NCBI GenBank assembly: GCA_049325095.1
Contig: JBMOPO010000028.1
Coordinates: 1 to 64,000, forward strand
Reading direction: 5' to 3'
Length of the DNA stretch: 64,000 bases
DNA from: JAGPUQ01 sp049325095
GTDB lineage: Bacteria > Pseudomonadota > Gammaproteobacteria > Pseudomonadales > Porticoccaceae
Under the pieces are notes generated by a model. The model was given only the letters and a program-made list of their open reading frames with translations. It had not been told where the DNA came from and searched no databases. Each line of letters starts with the position of its first letter. The stretch's first letter is position 1. The position numbers were made by a program, and so were the translations under genes. Of the stretch, positions 17,463 through 26,191 are shown in pieces.

Positions 17463-18068
17463 ATGGCGGTGAGGGACATCATCGACGAAGTCCGCACCTA
17501 TGACCGGGCGGATTACGAGTTCGACAACATCGGGGTATGGCCACGGCTGATCAGGGCATTGGTGCTGGTGGTGGTGTTTGCACTGTTGCTCGGGCTGGGC
17601 TACTACCTCAAGGTCAGGGACCTGTACGCGGAATTGGCGCGGGCCGCAGCGCAGGAACAGACCCTCAAGAAGCAATATGAGAGCCTCGCCTTCGAGGTGG
17701 CCAACCTCGAAGTCTACCGGCTGCAAATGGAGCAGATAGAGGAGTCCTTCCAGGGCCTGCTGGCGCAACTGCCTGCCGATACCGAGGTCCCGGGACTGCT
17801 GGAAGACATTACCGAGATCGGCCTCGGCAGCAGTCTGAAGATCAACAGCATCACATTGCAACCGGAACGGGCGGCCGAGTTTTATGTCGAGTTGCCGATC
17901 AGCATCGTGGCCACCGGCGGCTACCACGACTTCGGCGCCTTCGTCAGCGGCATCGCGGGGTTGCCCCGCATCGTCACCCTGCACGATTACAGCATCAAAC
18001 CGGTTGGCGGGAACATGCTCCAGCTGTCCATCAACGCAAAAACCTACCGCTACAAGGGAGACCTCTAG
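17463..18068 (+). CDS. pilO: type IV pilus assembly protein PilO
   Basis: Inner-membrane partner of PilN, 201 residues, with one membrane segment at about 30-48, a coiled coil (about 50-95) and a periplasmic ferredoxin-like domain. The start ATG at 17463 follows a GAGAGGA motif and gives the family-type N-terminus with DEVRTYDRADYEFDNIGVWP. Expected to contact PilP through its periplasmic part. Lies between pilN and pilP in the usual order. Confidence 0.94.
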   Translation: MAVRDIIDEVRTYDRADYEFDNIGVWPRLIRALVLVVVFALLLGLGYYLKVRDLYAELARAAAQEQTLKKQYESLAFEVANLEVYRLQMEQIEESFQGLLAQLPADTEVPGLLEDITEIGLGSSLKINSITLQPERAAEFYVELPISIVATGGYHDFGAFVSGIAGLPRIVTLHDYSIKPVGGNMLQLSINAKTYRYKGDL

Positions 18069-18071
18069 GTC

Positions 18072-18605
18072 ATGACGGCCAAGCGCGCGTGCGGGTGGCT
18101 CCTGTTGCTGGTGGCGGCGCTGGCCGGCTGTAGCGACGACCGCGAATTTCGGGATCTCCAGGATTTCATGGCCAAGGCCAGGGCCAAACCCGGGGGGAAG
18201 ATCGAACCCATTCCGAGTTTTCCGCCCTATGAGGGTTTCAAATACAGCGCCATGGCATTGCGCAGCCCGTTCGATGTTCCCGCGACGGTTGCGGCGGAGC
18301 GGATCGCGGGGAATCCCGTCCCGCGGCCGGATGAAAGCCGGGCCAGGGAAGTACTCGAAAACTACAATTTTGCAGCGCTGTCGATGGTCGGCGTGCTCGA
18401 TAGGGACGGCAGGCGCTGGAGTCTGATCGACGACGGTGCCGGACAGATTCATCGCGTCACGGTCGGCAACTATCTGGGCAGAAATCACGGCCGGATAGTT
18501 CAGATTACCGAAGATCGGACCGATGTGGTCGAAATCATCCCGGATGGGGAGGGCGGCTGGGTGGAGCGGCCGCGCACCCTTTCGCTCAAGGAGAAGCGCC
18601 AATGA
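18072..18605 (+). CDS. pilP: type IV pilus lipoprotein PilP
   Basis: A 177-residue lipoprotein with a signal peptide ending in the lipobox LAGC, the modified Cys being residue 20. It then has a flexible region with YSAMALRSPFDVP, followed by a C-terminal beta-sandwich domain with RVTVGNYLGRNHGRI, as in other PilP. The protein ties PilNO to the PilQ secretin. Its stop overlaps the pilQ start by 4 bp. Confidence 0.94.
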   Translation: MTAKRACGWLLLLVAALAGCSDDREFRDLQDFMAKARAKPGGKIEPIPSFPPYEGFKYSAMALRSPFDVPATVAAERIAGNPVPRPDESRAREVLENYNFAALSMVGVLDRDGRRWSLIDDGAGQIHRVTVGNYLGRNHGRIVQITEDRTDVVEIIPDGEGGWVERPRTLSLKEKRQ

Positions 18606-20773
18606 GAAGCATGTCAGGGTCTGCCGCCCGGTCTAGCCGGTCGCCGGTTGTCGTCGGCCGGTTGTTCGGCTGGCTGGCGCTTTTGGGGCTGATGGTTCCG
18701 GCGCTGGCGCGGGCGGCGCCGGTGGTGCTGGAGGATATTTCCTTCGGCTCCCTGCCCGGGGGCAGTTTCGAGATCAAATTGGACTTTTCCGGAAATCCGC
18801 AGCGTCCCAATGGTTACGTGATCGAGTCGCCGCCGCGGATGGTGTTCGATTTTCCCGATACCCAAAGTGCCCTGCCGCAGAAAAAATATGCGCTTTCCTT
18901 CGATCTCGCCAAAAGTGCAGTGGTGGTTTCCTCCGAGGATCGCACCCGGTTGATCATCAACCTCAACGACGCCGCCGGCTACGATCTGTCCACGCAGGGC
19001 GACGGCCTGACCATCGTGGTGGGCAGCGGGCAGGGCAACGCCGCGTCCCGGGAGCAATATGCCGGCGAGGTGAAGTCCACCCAGGGCCCGGCGGCCGGCT
19101 CCGGGTTGACCGCGGTCGATTTCCAACGCGGCGAAAGCGGCGAGGGTATGGTGGCCATCGGCCTGGGCAGCAAGGACATCGCGGTCGACATCACGCAGAT
19201 CGGCCGCAATCTGGTGGCCATGTTCTATCGCACCTCGCTGCCCGAATCCCTCGATCGGAAGCTGGATGTCATGGATTTCGCCACTCCGGTGAAATCCATC
19301 GATACCACCGCCGAAGGCACGGCGGTGAAGGTGGTGGTCGAGACCGTCGGTGAGTACGATTATCTGGCGTATCAGGCGGACAACAATTATGTCATCAGCG
19401 TCAAGCCGCTCACGCCGGAGCAGGAAGAGGAGCGCCGCAAGGAATTTCAGTACACCGGAGAAAAACTGTCGCTGAACTTTCAGGATATCGAGGTTCGCGC
19501 GCTGTTGCAGTTGATCGCGGATTTCACCGATTTCAACCTGGTGGCCAGCGACGCGGTATCGGGCAGCATCACGCTGCGCCTGAAGAACGTGCCCTGGGAC
19601 CAGGCGCTGGACATCATCCTCAAGGCCAAGGGGCTCGACAAGCGCGTGGAGGGCAATGTCCTGATGGTGGCGCCGGCCGCGGAAATCGCCGAGCGCGAAC
19701 GCCTGCAGGTCGAGGCCAACAAGCAGTTGCAGGAACTGGCGCCGCTGCGGACTGAGTACATCCGCATCCGCTATGCCGACGCCCGCAAACTGTTCGATCT
19801 GTTCGATGAGCGTGGCAGTGGCAGCGGAGGACGCAGCGAGACCGCCACCGGCTCGATTCTCTCGCCGCGCGGCGCCGCCATTGTCGATGAGCGGACCAAC
19901 ACCATCATCCTGACCGATACCGAGGACAAGATCGCGGAATTCCGCCGCATCGTGGAGCAGATCGACATCCCGGTGCGTCAGGTGGAGATCGAGGCGCGCA
20001 TCGTCATCGCCAATACCGATTTCCGCAAGCAGCTGGGGGTGCGCTGGGGGCTGGCCGCGGTGCGCACCCACGGCAGCAGTCTGGTCAACATCATCGGTTC
20101 CCGCGACGGCCTCGACAGCGAGCCCGGCAACCCGGGGGAGTTCTTTCTCGGTGATGGCACGCTCGACATCGGAGAATCCCTGGCCGTCGATCTCGGGGTG
20201 GCGGACCCCTCGGGCAGCATCGCGATCGGGCTGTTGCGCAACAACACCTTTCTCGATCTGGAGTTGAGCGCGCTGCAAAACGATGGCTACGGAGAGATCA
20301 TCTCGCAGCCCAAGGTGCTGACCAGCGACAAGAAAAAGGCGGTGATCGAGTCTGGCACCGAGGTTCCCTATCTGGAAGCGAGCTCCGCCGGCAACACCAA
20401 CATCCAGTTCGAGGATGCGACCCTGAAGCTCGAGGTGACCCCCTTGATCACGCCGGACAACCGCATCGTGATGACCCTGGTGGTACAGCAGGACTCCATC
20501 GGTCAATTCGTGCCGTCCGGGCTCGGGGGACAAGTGCCCACCATCGACACCACCAATGTCGAGACCGAGGCACTGGTCGGCGACGGCCAGACCCTGGTGC
20601 TGGGCGGTATTTTCCAGATGGAGTCGCTGGAGACGGTCGAGAAGGTTCCAGTGCTGGGAGACATCCCGGTGGTCGGCAAGATGTTCCGCAACAAGTCCAC
20701 GGATCAGACCAAGCGGGAAATCCTGATTTTCATCACGCCGAGGATTCTCAACGATCCCCTCCTCAATCAGTGA
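18602..20773 (+). CDS. pilQ: type IV pilus secretin PilQ
   Basis: Outer-membrane secretin of 723 residues through which the pilus passes. The signal peptide ends near residue 39. Two AMIN-type peptidoglycan-binding domains follow (about 42-150 and 170-270). Then come an STN/N0-like domain starting at LSLNFQDIEVRALLQLIADFT, an N1/KH-like domain and the secretin beta-barrel from about 540, with VPVLGDIPVVGKMFRNK near the C-terminus, a secretin signature. Overlaps aroK by 4 bp. Confidence 0.96.
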   Translation: MRSMSGSAARSSRSPVVVGRLFGWLALLGLMVPALARAAPVVLEDISFGSLPGGSFEIKLDFSGNPQRPNGYVIESPPRMVFDFPDTQSALPQKKYALSFDLAKSAVVVSSEDRTRLIINLNDAAGYDLSTQGDGLTIVVGSGQGNAASREQYAGEVKSTQGPAAGSGLTAVDFQRGESGEGMVAIGLGSKDIAVDITQIGRNLVAMFYRTSLPESLDRKLDVMDFATPVKSIDTTAEGTAVKVVVETVGEYDYLAYQADNNYVISVKPLTPEQEEERRKEFQYTGEKLSLNFQDIEVRALLQLIADFTDFNLVASDAVSGSITLRLKNVPWDQALDIILKAKGLDKRVEGNVLMVAPAAEIAERERLQVEANKQLQELAPLRTEYIRIRYADARKLFDLFDERGSGSGGRSETATGSILSPRGAAIVDERTNTIILTDTEDKIAEFRRIVEQIDIPVRQVEIEARIVIANTDFRKQLGVRWGLAAVRTHGSSLVNIIGSRDGLDSEPGNPGEFFLGDGTLDIGESLAVDLGVADPSGSIAIGLLRNNTFLDLELSALQNDGYGEIISQPKVLTSDKKKAVIESGTEVPYLEASSAGNTNIQFEDATLKLEVTPLITPDNRIVMTLVVQQDSIGQFVPSGLGGQVPTIDTTNVETEALVGDGQTLVLGGIFQMESLETVEKVPVLGDIPVVGKMFRNKSTDQTKREILIFITPRILNDPLLNQ

Positions 20774-21294
20774 ACCACCCCGGGAGCCTGTTTCTGGTCG
20801 GCCCCATGGGGGCCGGGAAGACCACCATCGGCCGCCATTTGGCCCGGCTGCTGGAGCGGGACTTCATCGATCTGGATGCCGAAATCGAGGCGCGTTGCGG
20901 CGCCGACATTCCCTGGATTTTCGATGTCGAGGGCGAACAGGGATTTCGCGACCGGGAGAGCGCGCTGCTGCGGGAACTGGCGGGGCGGCAGGGGCTGGTG
21001 GTGGCGACCGGAGGCGGTGTCGTACTGCGCGCCGAGAACCGGGATCTGCTGCGGGCCCAGGGGCTGGTGGTCTATCTGTCGGTCGCGCCCTGGGAGCTGT
21101 ATGAGCGGACCCGCAACGATGTCCACCGTCCCCTGCTGCAGGTGCCCAACCGCCGAGAGGTGATCGAACGCCTGGTGGCGGAGCGGGATCCTCTGTACCG
21201 TGAGGTCGCAACCCTGGTCTACAGCGGTGGCCGGCGCGGCGCCAAGGCGGCCGCGGAAGAGATCGGCCGACTGCTTGCCGCCCGGCCGGAGTGA
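20770..21294 (+). CDS. aroK: shikimate kinase
   Basis: Phosphorylates shikimate to shikimate-3-phosphate in aromatic amino-acid synthesis. The 174-residue protein has the P-loop GPMGAGKTT at 11-19, the DLDAEIE acidic segment, FRDRES and the ATGGGVV loop for shikimate, and the lid arginine region RPLL. Starts with GTG within the pilQ stop (GTGA overlap). The pilQ-aroK-aroB linkage is widely conserved in gammaproteobacteria. Confidence 0.96.
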   Translation: MNHPGSLFLVGPMGAGKTTIGRHLARLLERDFIDLDAEIEARCGADIPWIFDVEGEQGFRDRESALLRELAGRQGLVVATGGGVVLRAENRDLLRAQGLVVYLSVAPWELYERTRNDVHRPLLQVPNRREVIERLVAERDPLYREVATLVYSGGRRGAKAAAEEIGRLLAARPE

Positions 21295-21388
21295 GCGCGC
21301 CGGCGGCGATCGGCGTGGCGCCGGCCTGCATCACGTACAATGCCAAGCTTGGGCCGTCCCGGCCGCCACTGTCGTTTCTTTCGTACCC

Positions 21389-22483
21389 ATGCGGCAAGTC
21401 GACGTCGAACTCGGTGAACGCAGCTATCCCATTCTGATCGGCAGCGGCCTGCTGGCGGCGGGATCGCTGACACCGCATGTGGCCGGAGACCGGGTGCTGG
21501 TGGTCAGCAATGACCGGGTGGCGCCGCTCTACCTGGAGCAGGCCCTGGCCGCGTTCTCCGGCAAGGAGACCGAGACCCTGGTGCTCCCGGATGGCGAAAA
21601 CTACAAGACCCTGGCGAGCCTGGAAACCATTTTCGACACCCTGATCGCAAGGCGCTGTGACCGTGGGGTGACGCTGGCCGCACTGGGTGGCGGGGTCATC
21701 GGCGATCTGACCGGGTTTGCGGCCGCGACCTACCAGCGCGGTGTCGATTTCATCCAGATTCCGACCACATTGTTGGCACAGGTCGACTCTTCGGTCGGCG
21801 GCAAGACCGGGGTGAATCATCCCGGCGGCAAGAATCTGATCGGAGCCTTTCATCAACCCCGCTGTGTACTGGCCGATACCAGCACCCTGGCGACGCTGCC
21901 CGAGCGCGAGCTGCGGGCCGGTCTGGCCGAGGTGATCAAGTATGCGCTGATCGCGGACCACGAGTTCTTCGCCTGGCTCGAAGTCAATCTGGGCGCCCTC
22001 CGCAGTCGGTCCGGGGAGATCCTGGAAATCGCCATCGAACGCTGCTGCCGGTTGAAGGCCGGGATCGTGGCGGCGGATGAGCGGGAACAGGGCCTGCGCG
22101 CGCTGCTCAACCTCGGGCATACCTTCGGCCACGCCATCGAAGCGGCGCAGCGCTACCAGGGCTGGCTGCACGGTGAGGCGGTCGGTGCCGGCCTCGCGAT
22201 GGCCGCGCGGTTGTCACAACGCCTGGGTCGCCTCGCGCCGGCCGAGTGCGAGCGGGTCCTGGCGCTGCTCGGCGCTGCGGGTTTGCCCACTGGACCGCCG
22301 GCGGGCGTTTCGCCGGCCGAGTTGCGGGACCGGATGGCGGCGGACAAGAAGGTGGCGCGCGGGCAGGTGCGCCTGGTGTTGCTGCGCGGCATCGGTTGCG
22401 CCGAGGTCACCGGGGATTATCCGCCGGCGGAGTTGGATGCCGTATTGCGCGCGCCGCAGGTCGCGGCGCTGCCCACCGCCTGA
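21389..22483 (+). CDS. aroB: 3-dehydroquinate synthase
   Basis: Second shikimate-pathway enzyme, an NAD- and metal-dependent cyclase of 364 residues. NAD-binding segments LPDGENYKTL and GGGVIGDLTGFAAATY are clear. IPTTLLAQVDSSVGGKTGVNH and the zinc-binding Glu/His sites around LAEVIKYALI and LNLGHTFGHAIE follow. The ATG at 21389 begins the conserved MRQVDVELGERSYPI. The 94 bp before it hold a TACAAT box at 21336-21341 but no matched -35. Confidence 0.96.
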   Translation: MRQVDVELGERSYPILIGSGLLAAGSLTPHVAGDRVLVVSNDRVAPLYLEQALAAFSGKETETLVLPDGENYKTLASLETIFDTLIARRCDRGVTLAALGGGVIGDLTGFAAATYQRGVDFIQIPTTLLAQVDSSVGGKTGVNHPGGKNLIGAFHQPRCVLADTSTLATLPERELRAGLAEVIKYALIADHEFFAWLEVNLGALRSRSGEILEIAIERCCRLKAGIVAADEREQGLRALLNLGHTFGHAIEAAQRYQGWLHGEAVGAGLAMAARLSQRLGRLAPAECERVLALLGAAGLPTGPPAGVSPAELRDRMAADKKVARGQVRLVLLRGIGCAEVTGDYPPAELDAVLRAPQVAALPTA

Positions 22484-22589
22484 GGTTGCCCGGCATGTCT
22501 CTGGTGTGGGCTACAGTGGCGACGCCGCGCCAATGGCGGCGAGGCGGGTCGAGGGGCGGGATTAGGACGTGGAGCCTGGCGGGGAATCC

Positions 22590-23666
22590 GTGGCGGCATT
22601 GAGAAACGATCGACTGCTGCGCGCATTGCTGCGCCAACCGGTGGACGCGACCCCGGTGTGGTTGATGCGCCAGGCCGGCCGCTATCTGCCCGAGTATCGC
22701 CGGGTCCGGGAGGCGGCCGGGGATTTCATGAGCCTGTGCCGGAATCCCCAGTTGGCCTGCGAGGTCACCCTGCAACCGCTGCGGCGGTTCGAGCTGGACG
22801 CCGCGATTCTCTTTTCCGATATCCTCACCATCCCCGACACCCTGGGGCTGGGGCTGTATTTCGAGGCGGGGGAGGGACCGAGGTTTCGCCGGCCGCTGTG
22901 GGATGACGCGGCGATCGAGCGCCTGGGGGTGGTCGATACCGCCCGCGATCTTCCCTATGTCCCGGCTGCGGTCCGCCTGATCCGCCGCGAATTGAACGGT
23001 GCGGTCCCCCTGATCGGCTTCTCCGGCAGCCCCTGGACCCTGGCGACCTACATGGTCGAAGGGGGGAGCAGTCGCGATTTCGTGCGCACCAAGACGCTGC
23101 TCTACTCCCGGCCCGAGGTATTGCACCTGCTCCTGGACAAGCTGGCCGCCTCGGTTACCGACTACCTCAATGCGCAGATCGCCGCCGGTGTCCAGGTGGT
23201 GCAGATTTTTGACACCTGGGGGGGCGCCCTGAGCGCGGCGGCCTTTCGGGAGTTCTCGCTGTCCTACATGGCGCGCATCGTCGCCGGTCTGACCCGCGTG
23301 GCCGAGGGGCGCCAGGTGCCGGTCATCCTCTTCACCAAGGGCGGCGGGCTGTGGCTCGAGTCCATGGCGGAGTCGAACTGCGATGCGCTGGGGCTGGACT
23401 GGTGCGTCGACCTCGGGGCGGCACGGGCCCGCGTCGGGGATCGCGTGGCCCTGCAGGGCAATCTGGATCCCGCGGTGCTGCGCGCACCGGTGGAGATCAT
23501 CCGCCGGCAGGTGGGTGCCGTGCTCGATGCCTTCGGCTCCGGCCCCGGCCATGTGTTCAATCTCGGCCACGGCATCCATCCGGATATCGCGCCCCACCGG
23601 GTGGCTGCACTGGTTGATGCAGTTCACACTTTGTCCGCCAACAAGTGCCAAAAAGTGGACCAATAG
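22590..23666 (+). CDS. hemE: uroporphyrinogen decarboxylase
   Basis: Decarboxylates uroporphyrinogen III to coproporphyrinogen III. The length is 358 residues from the GTG at 22590, chosen because the resulting VAALRNDRLLRALLRQPVD aligns with the family's usual beginning and GGGGAA lies five bases upstream. A GTG at 22569 is the alternative. Signature motifs are PVWLMRQAGRYLPEYR and GFSGSPWTLATYMVEGG, with the catalytic Asp in AAILFSDILTIPD. It lies 106 bp after aroB, so one haem gene sits with the shikimate genes, away from hemCD. Confidence 0.95.
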   Translation: MAALRNDRLLRALLRQPVDATPVWLMRQAGRYLPEYRRVREAAGDFMSLCRNPQLACEVTLQPLRRFELDAAILFSDILTIPDTLGLGLYFEAGEGPRFRRPLWDDAAIERLGVVDTARDLPYVPAAVRLIRRELNGAVPLIGFSGSPWTLATYMVEGGSSRDFVRTKTLLYSRPEVLHLLLDKLAASVTDYLNAQIAAGVQVVQIFDTWGGALSAAAFREFSLSYMARIVAGLTRVAEGRQVPVILFTKGGGLWLESMAESNCDALGLDWCVDLGAARARVGDRVALQGNLDPAVLRAPVEIIRRQVGAVLDAFGSGPGHVFNLGHGIHPDIAPHRVAALVDAVHTLSANKCQKVDQ

Positions 23667-23819
23667 GCCGCGTTTGTCGGAAAAAACTACCGGTAAGTCG
23701 CTGCCGGTTGCAAAAATGCCTGCCCGGCCTAAGCTCGAAGAGGGGTAGGATCATCCGGTCGTCCGGGGGCGCGCCACGGCGCTCGGTCGGCGGGATGGAA
23801 AATCCGGAAAGGACTTGGT

Positions 23820-25217
23820 ATGGCGATCAAGCAGGTCAAGGTCAACGTCAACGATTTGACCATCGGCATGTACGTGTCGCAGCTCGACCGGCCCTGGACC
23901 CACACGCCTTTTCCGCTGCAGGGTTTTCAGATCCGCACCACCGAAGACATCAATACGGTGCGGCACTATTGCGACTATGTCTTCATCGATATCACCAAGG
24001 GCCGGAGTCCGCTCGACCATCCGGTGGCGCCCGCTTCCGGAGCCTTGGGTCAGGGGCGCGCCCAAACGCGGTACCGGCCGGGAACTCCCTCGCCGGGCCG
24101 TGGCGGGCCGGAGGCCAGCGAACCCAGCCGATTGGTGGTTCGCAAGGGCGTTTATCCCACCACCGTTTCCCTGCGCGCGGAGATCCGCCACGCGCAGGTG
24201 GTGATTCGTGCCCTGCAGGCGCAGTTGATCCAGGTCGCCAAGCAGATCGCCCGGGGCCGCCTGGCCGACTACGACCAGTTGAAGCTCAGCGTCGATGGCA
24301 TGGTCGAGAGCATCCTCCGCTGCCCCGATGCCTTCACCTGGTTGATCCGCCTGCGACAGCACGATCAACACGCGCACGAACACAGCCTCCGCTCGGCGCT
24401 CTGGGCGGTTCAGTTCGCCCGGTTCATCGGCATGGACCGGCGCGAGATCTCCACTCTGTGCCTGGGGACGCTGCTCAAGGACATCGGCAAGATCCGGGTG
24501 TCCGCGACGATCCTGCGCAAGCGCAACCGCTCCCCGGAGGAGGAAGCCGAATACCGCAAGTTCGTCATGCACGGCGTGGAGCTGTTGCGCGACACCAGGC
24601 ACGTCGAGCCCAGAGTGATTTCGGTGGTGCGCTACCATTGCGAGCGCCTGGATGGCTCCGGGTTTCCGGAGGGTCTGAGCGGCAGCAAGATTCCACTCCT
24701 GGCCCGGATCGCCGGGATCGCCACGGTATTCGACGCGATCAGCAATCCGCTGGAGGCGGAGCAGCCGGTGGCGCCGTCCAAGGCGGTCAGCCTGCTCTAC
24801 GACATGCGCGGCACCCTGTTTCAGGAGGACCTGGTCGTCCAGTTCATCCAGTCGATCGGGCTGTACCCGGCCGGCACCCTGGTGGAGCTGACTACCGGGG
24901 ATATCGGGGTGGTGGTCGAACAGCACCCCAATTCCAGGCTGACGCCACAGGTCGCGGTACTGGATCAGAATGGCGACCGCAACGCCAACTTCCTGCTGAT
25001 CGACCTCAAGCAGCAGGACAGCGCGCGCGAATTGCTGGCGGCGAGGGGGCGGACCTGTGGCACCGCCGACGAACGCATCGCGATCGCCCGCGATCTGGAA
25101 CCGACCGGCTACGACATCGACGTGAGGGCCATCTCCGCGCTGTTCATGCAGGCGGAGGAGGAGCGCCGGGCGGGCCTGCTGGCCCGGCTTCGGGAGCGCT
25201 TCCGCCGGACGGACTGA
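23820..25217 (+). CDS. HD-GYP-type protein with degenerate metal site
   Basis: Cytosolic 465-residue protein of the c-di-GMP phosphodiesterase HD-GYP group, with the usual N-terminal DUF3391-like domain (about 1-130). In the HD-GYP domain the first His is kept (His188 in HEHS). The HD dyad of LLHDIGK reads LLKDIGK, with Lys220-Asp221. The HH pair reads HC (His273-Cys274) and GYP reads GFP (281-283). Two metal ligands are therefore missing and activity is doubtful. It may act as a binding or scaffold protein. Its last 74 bp overlap the 3' end of the convergent psd gene. Confidence 0.85.
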   Translation: MAIKQVKVNVNDLTIGMYVSQLDRPWTHTPFPLQGFQIRTTEDINTVRHYCDYVFIDITKGRSPLDHPVAPASGALGQGRAQTRYRPGTPSPGRGGPEASEPSRLVVRKGVYPTTVSLRAEIRHAQVVIRALQAQLIQVAKQIARGRLADYDQLKLSVDGMVESILRCPDAFTWLIRLRQHDQHAHEHSLRSALWAVQFARFIGMDRREISTLCLGTLLKDIGKIRVSATILRKRNRSPEEEAEYRKFVMHGVELLRDTRHVEPRVISVVRYHCERLDGSGFPEGLSGSKIPLLARIAGIATVFDAISNPLEAEQPVAPSKAVSLLYDMRGTLFQEDLVVQFIQSIGLYPAGTLVELTTGDIGVVVEQHPNSRLTPQVAVLDQNGDRNANFLLIDLKQQDSARELLAARGRTCGTADERIAIARDLEPTGYDIDVRAISALFMQAEEERRAGLLARLRERFRRTD

Positions 25218-26115
25218 GCGCGGCGCCGGCCGGCCCGCTCGCCGGCGGCGCCGGGGGTTGGTGTGCCTCGATCCTGCCCAGCGGCTCGCCCAGCTGAATG
25301 CCGCGCCCGGCGACGGCGCTCCAGGTGATTCCCGGCGGGGCGAGCAGGATGACCGTGGATCCGAACCGGAATCTCCCCAATTCCGCGCCGCGCCGGAAAC
25401 GAAACGCGGGATCGTCTCCCGCGAACCAGCGCCGGTGGCGCAGCCCGGGCCGGTAGCCCGCCTGCCAGACGGTTTCGATCCCCGCCACCAGCAGCGCGCC
25501 CACCAACACCAGGGCCAGGCCGCCGGCTGCGGTATCGAACCAGCAAACCAGGCGCTCGTTGCCGGCGTAGAGCCCCGGCAAGGTGCGATCGGTGCGCGGA
25601 TTGACCGAGAACAGCCGGCCCGGCAGATAGTCGGCCGCGACCAGGCGGCCGGCCAGTGGCGCGTGGACCCGGTGGTAGTCCCGGGGCGAGAGGTAGATGG
25701 TGGCGAAGCTGCCGCCCGCCAGCGCCCTGACCCGGTGGCCGTCGTCGCCGACCAGCGCCGCTACCGGAAAGCCGTGGCCTTTGGCTTGCAGGAGCTGGCC
25801 GTCGCGCAGGGCGCCGGCGGCGCTGAGCATGCCGTCGGCCGGTGCGATCAGGGTCCCCTCGTCGCCGCTCAAGGGCCGTGCGCCCGGCGCCAACGGGCGC
25901 ACGAAAAACTCGTTGAACGACGAATAGCGGCGGCAATCGGTTTCCGCGGCCTCGCTGAGGTCGATGCCGTAGCGGCGGATCGCGGCCCGGATCAGCAGTT
26001 GCCGCAACCACGGCCAGCGGCAGTCGGCGATCGCGCCGGCGGCGCGGCTCAGGGCGTGTTGCGGCAGCAGCCGCTGCAGGGAGACGTACAGCGAATCGGG
26101 CAGCAGCGCGGTCAT
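25144..26115 (-). CDS. psd: phosphatidylserine decarboxylase proenzyme
   Basis: Membrane-associated pyruvoyl enzyme making phosphatidylethanolamine. The 323-residue precursor has Asp94 (PADG) and His148/His151 (DYHRVH) of the self-cleavage machinery. The FGST site allows cleavage between Gly252 and Ser253, whose serine becomes the pyruvoyl group. After about residue 285 it carries a Pro/Ala/Gly-rich tail not typical of the family, encoded in the stretch overlapping the HD-GYP gene. It follows rsgA as in Escherichia coli. Confidence 0.94.
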   Translation of the reverse strand: MTALLPDSLYVSLQRLLPQHALSRAAGAIADCRWPWLRQLLIRAAIRRYGIDLSEAAETDCRRYSSFNEFFVRPLAPGARPLSGDEGTLIAPADGMLSAAGALRDGQLLQAKGHGFPVAALVGDDGHRVRALAGGSFATIYLSPRDYHRVHAPLAGRLVAADYLPGRLFSVNPRTDRTLPGLYAGNERLVCWFDTAAGGLALVLVGALLVAGIETVWQAGYRPGLRHRRWFAGDDPAFRFRRGAELGRFRFGSTVILLAPPGITWSAVAGRGIQLGEPLGRIEAHQPPAPPASGPAGAALSPSGGSAPEAGPAGPPGAPPPPA

Positions 26116-26191
26116 GGTGTGGCGCTCCAGATGGCCGCGCCGGGCGCGCCCGGCAGGGAGGCAGCCCGGCCCGGCGGGTCGGCAGGCGACA

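Noticed and set aside
23667..23819. A flagellar sigma-28 promoter before the HD-GYP gene, suggested by GTTTTTTCCG-like words
   Set aside because: The two halves of the consensus do not occur with the right spacing on either strand.
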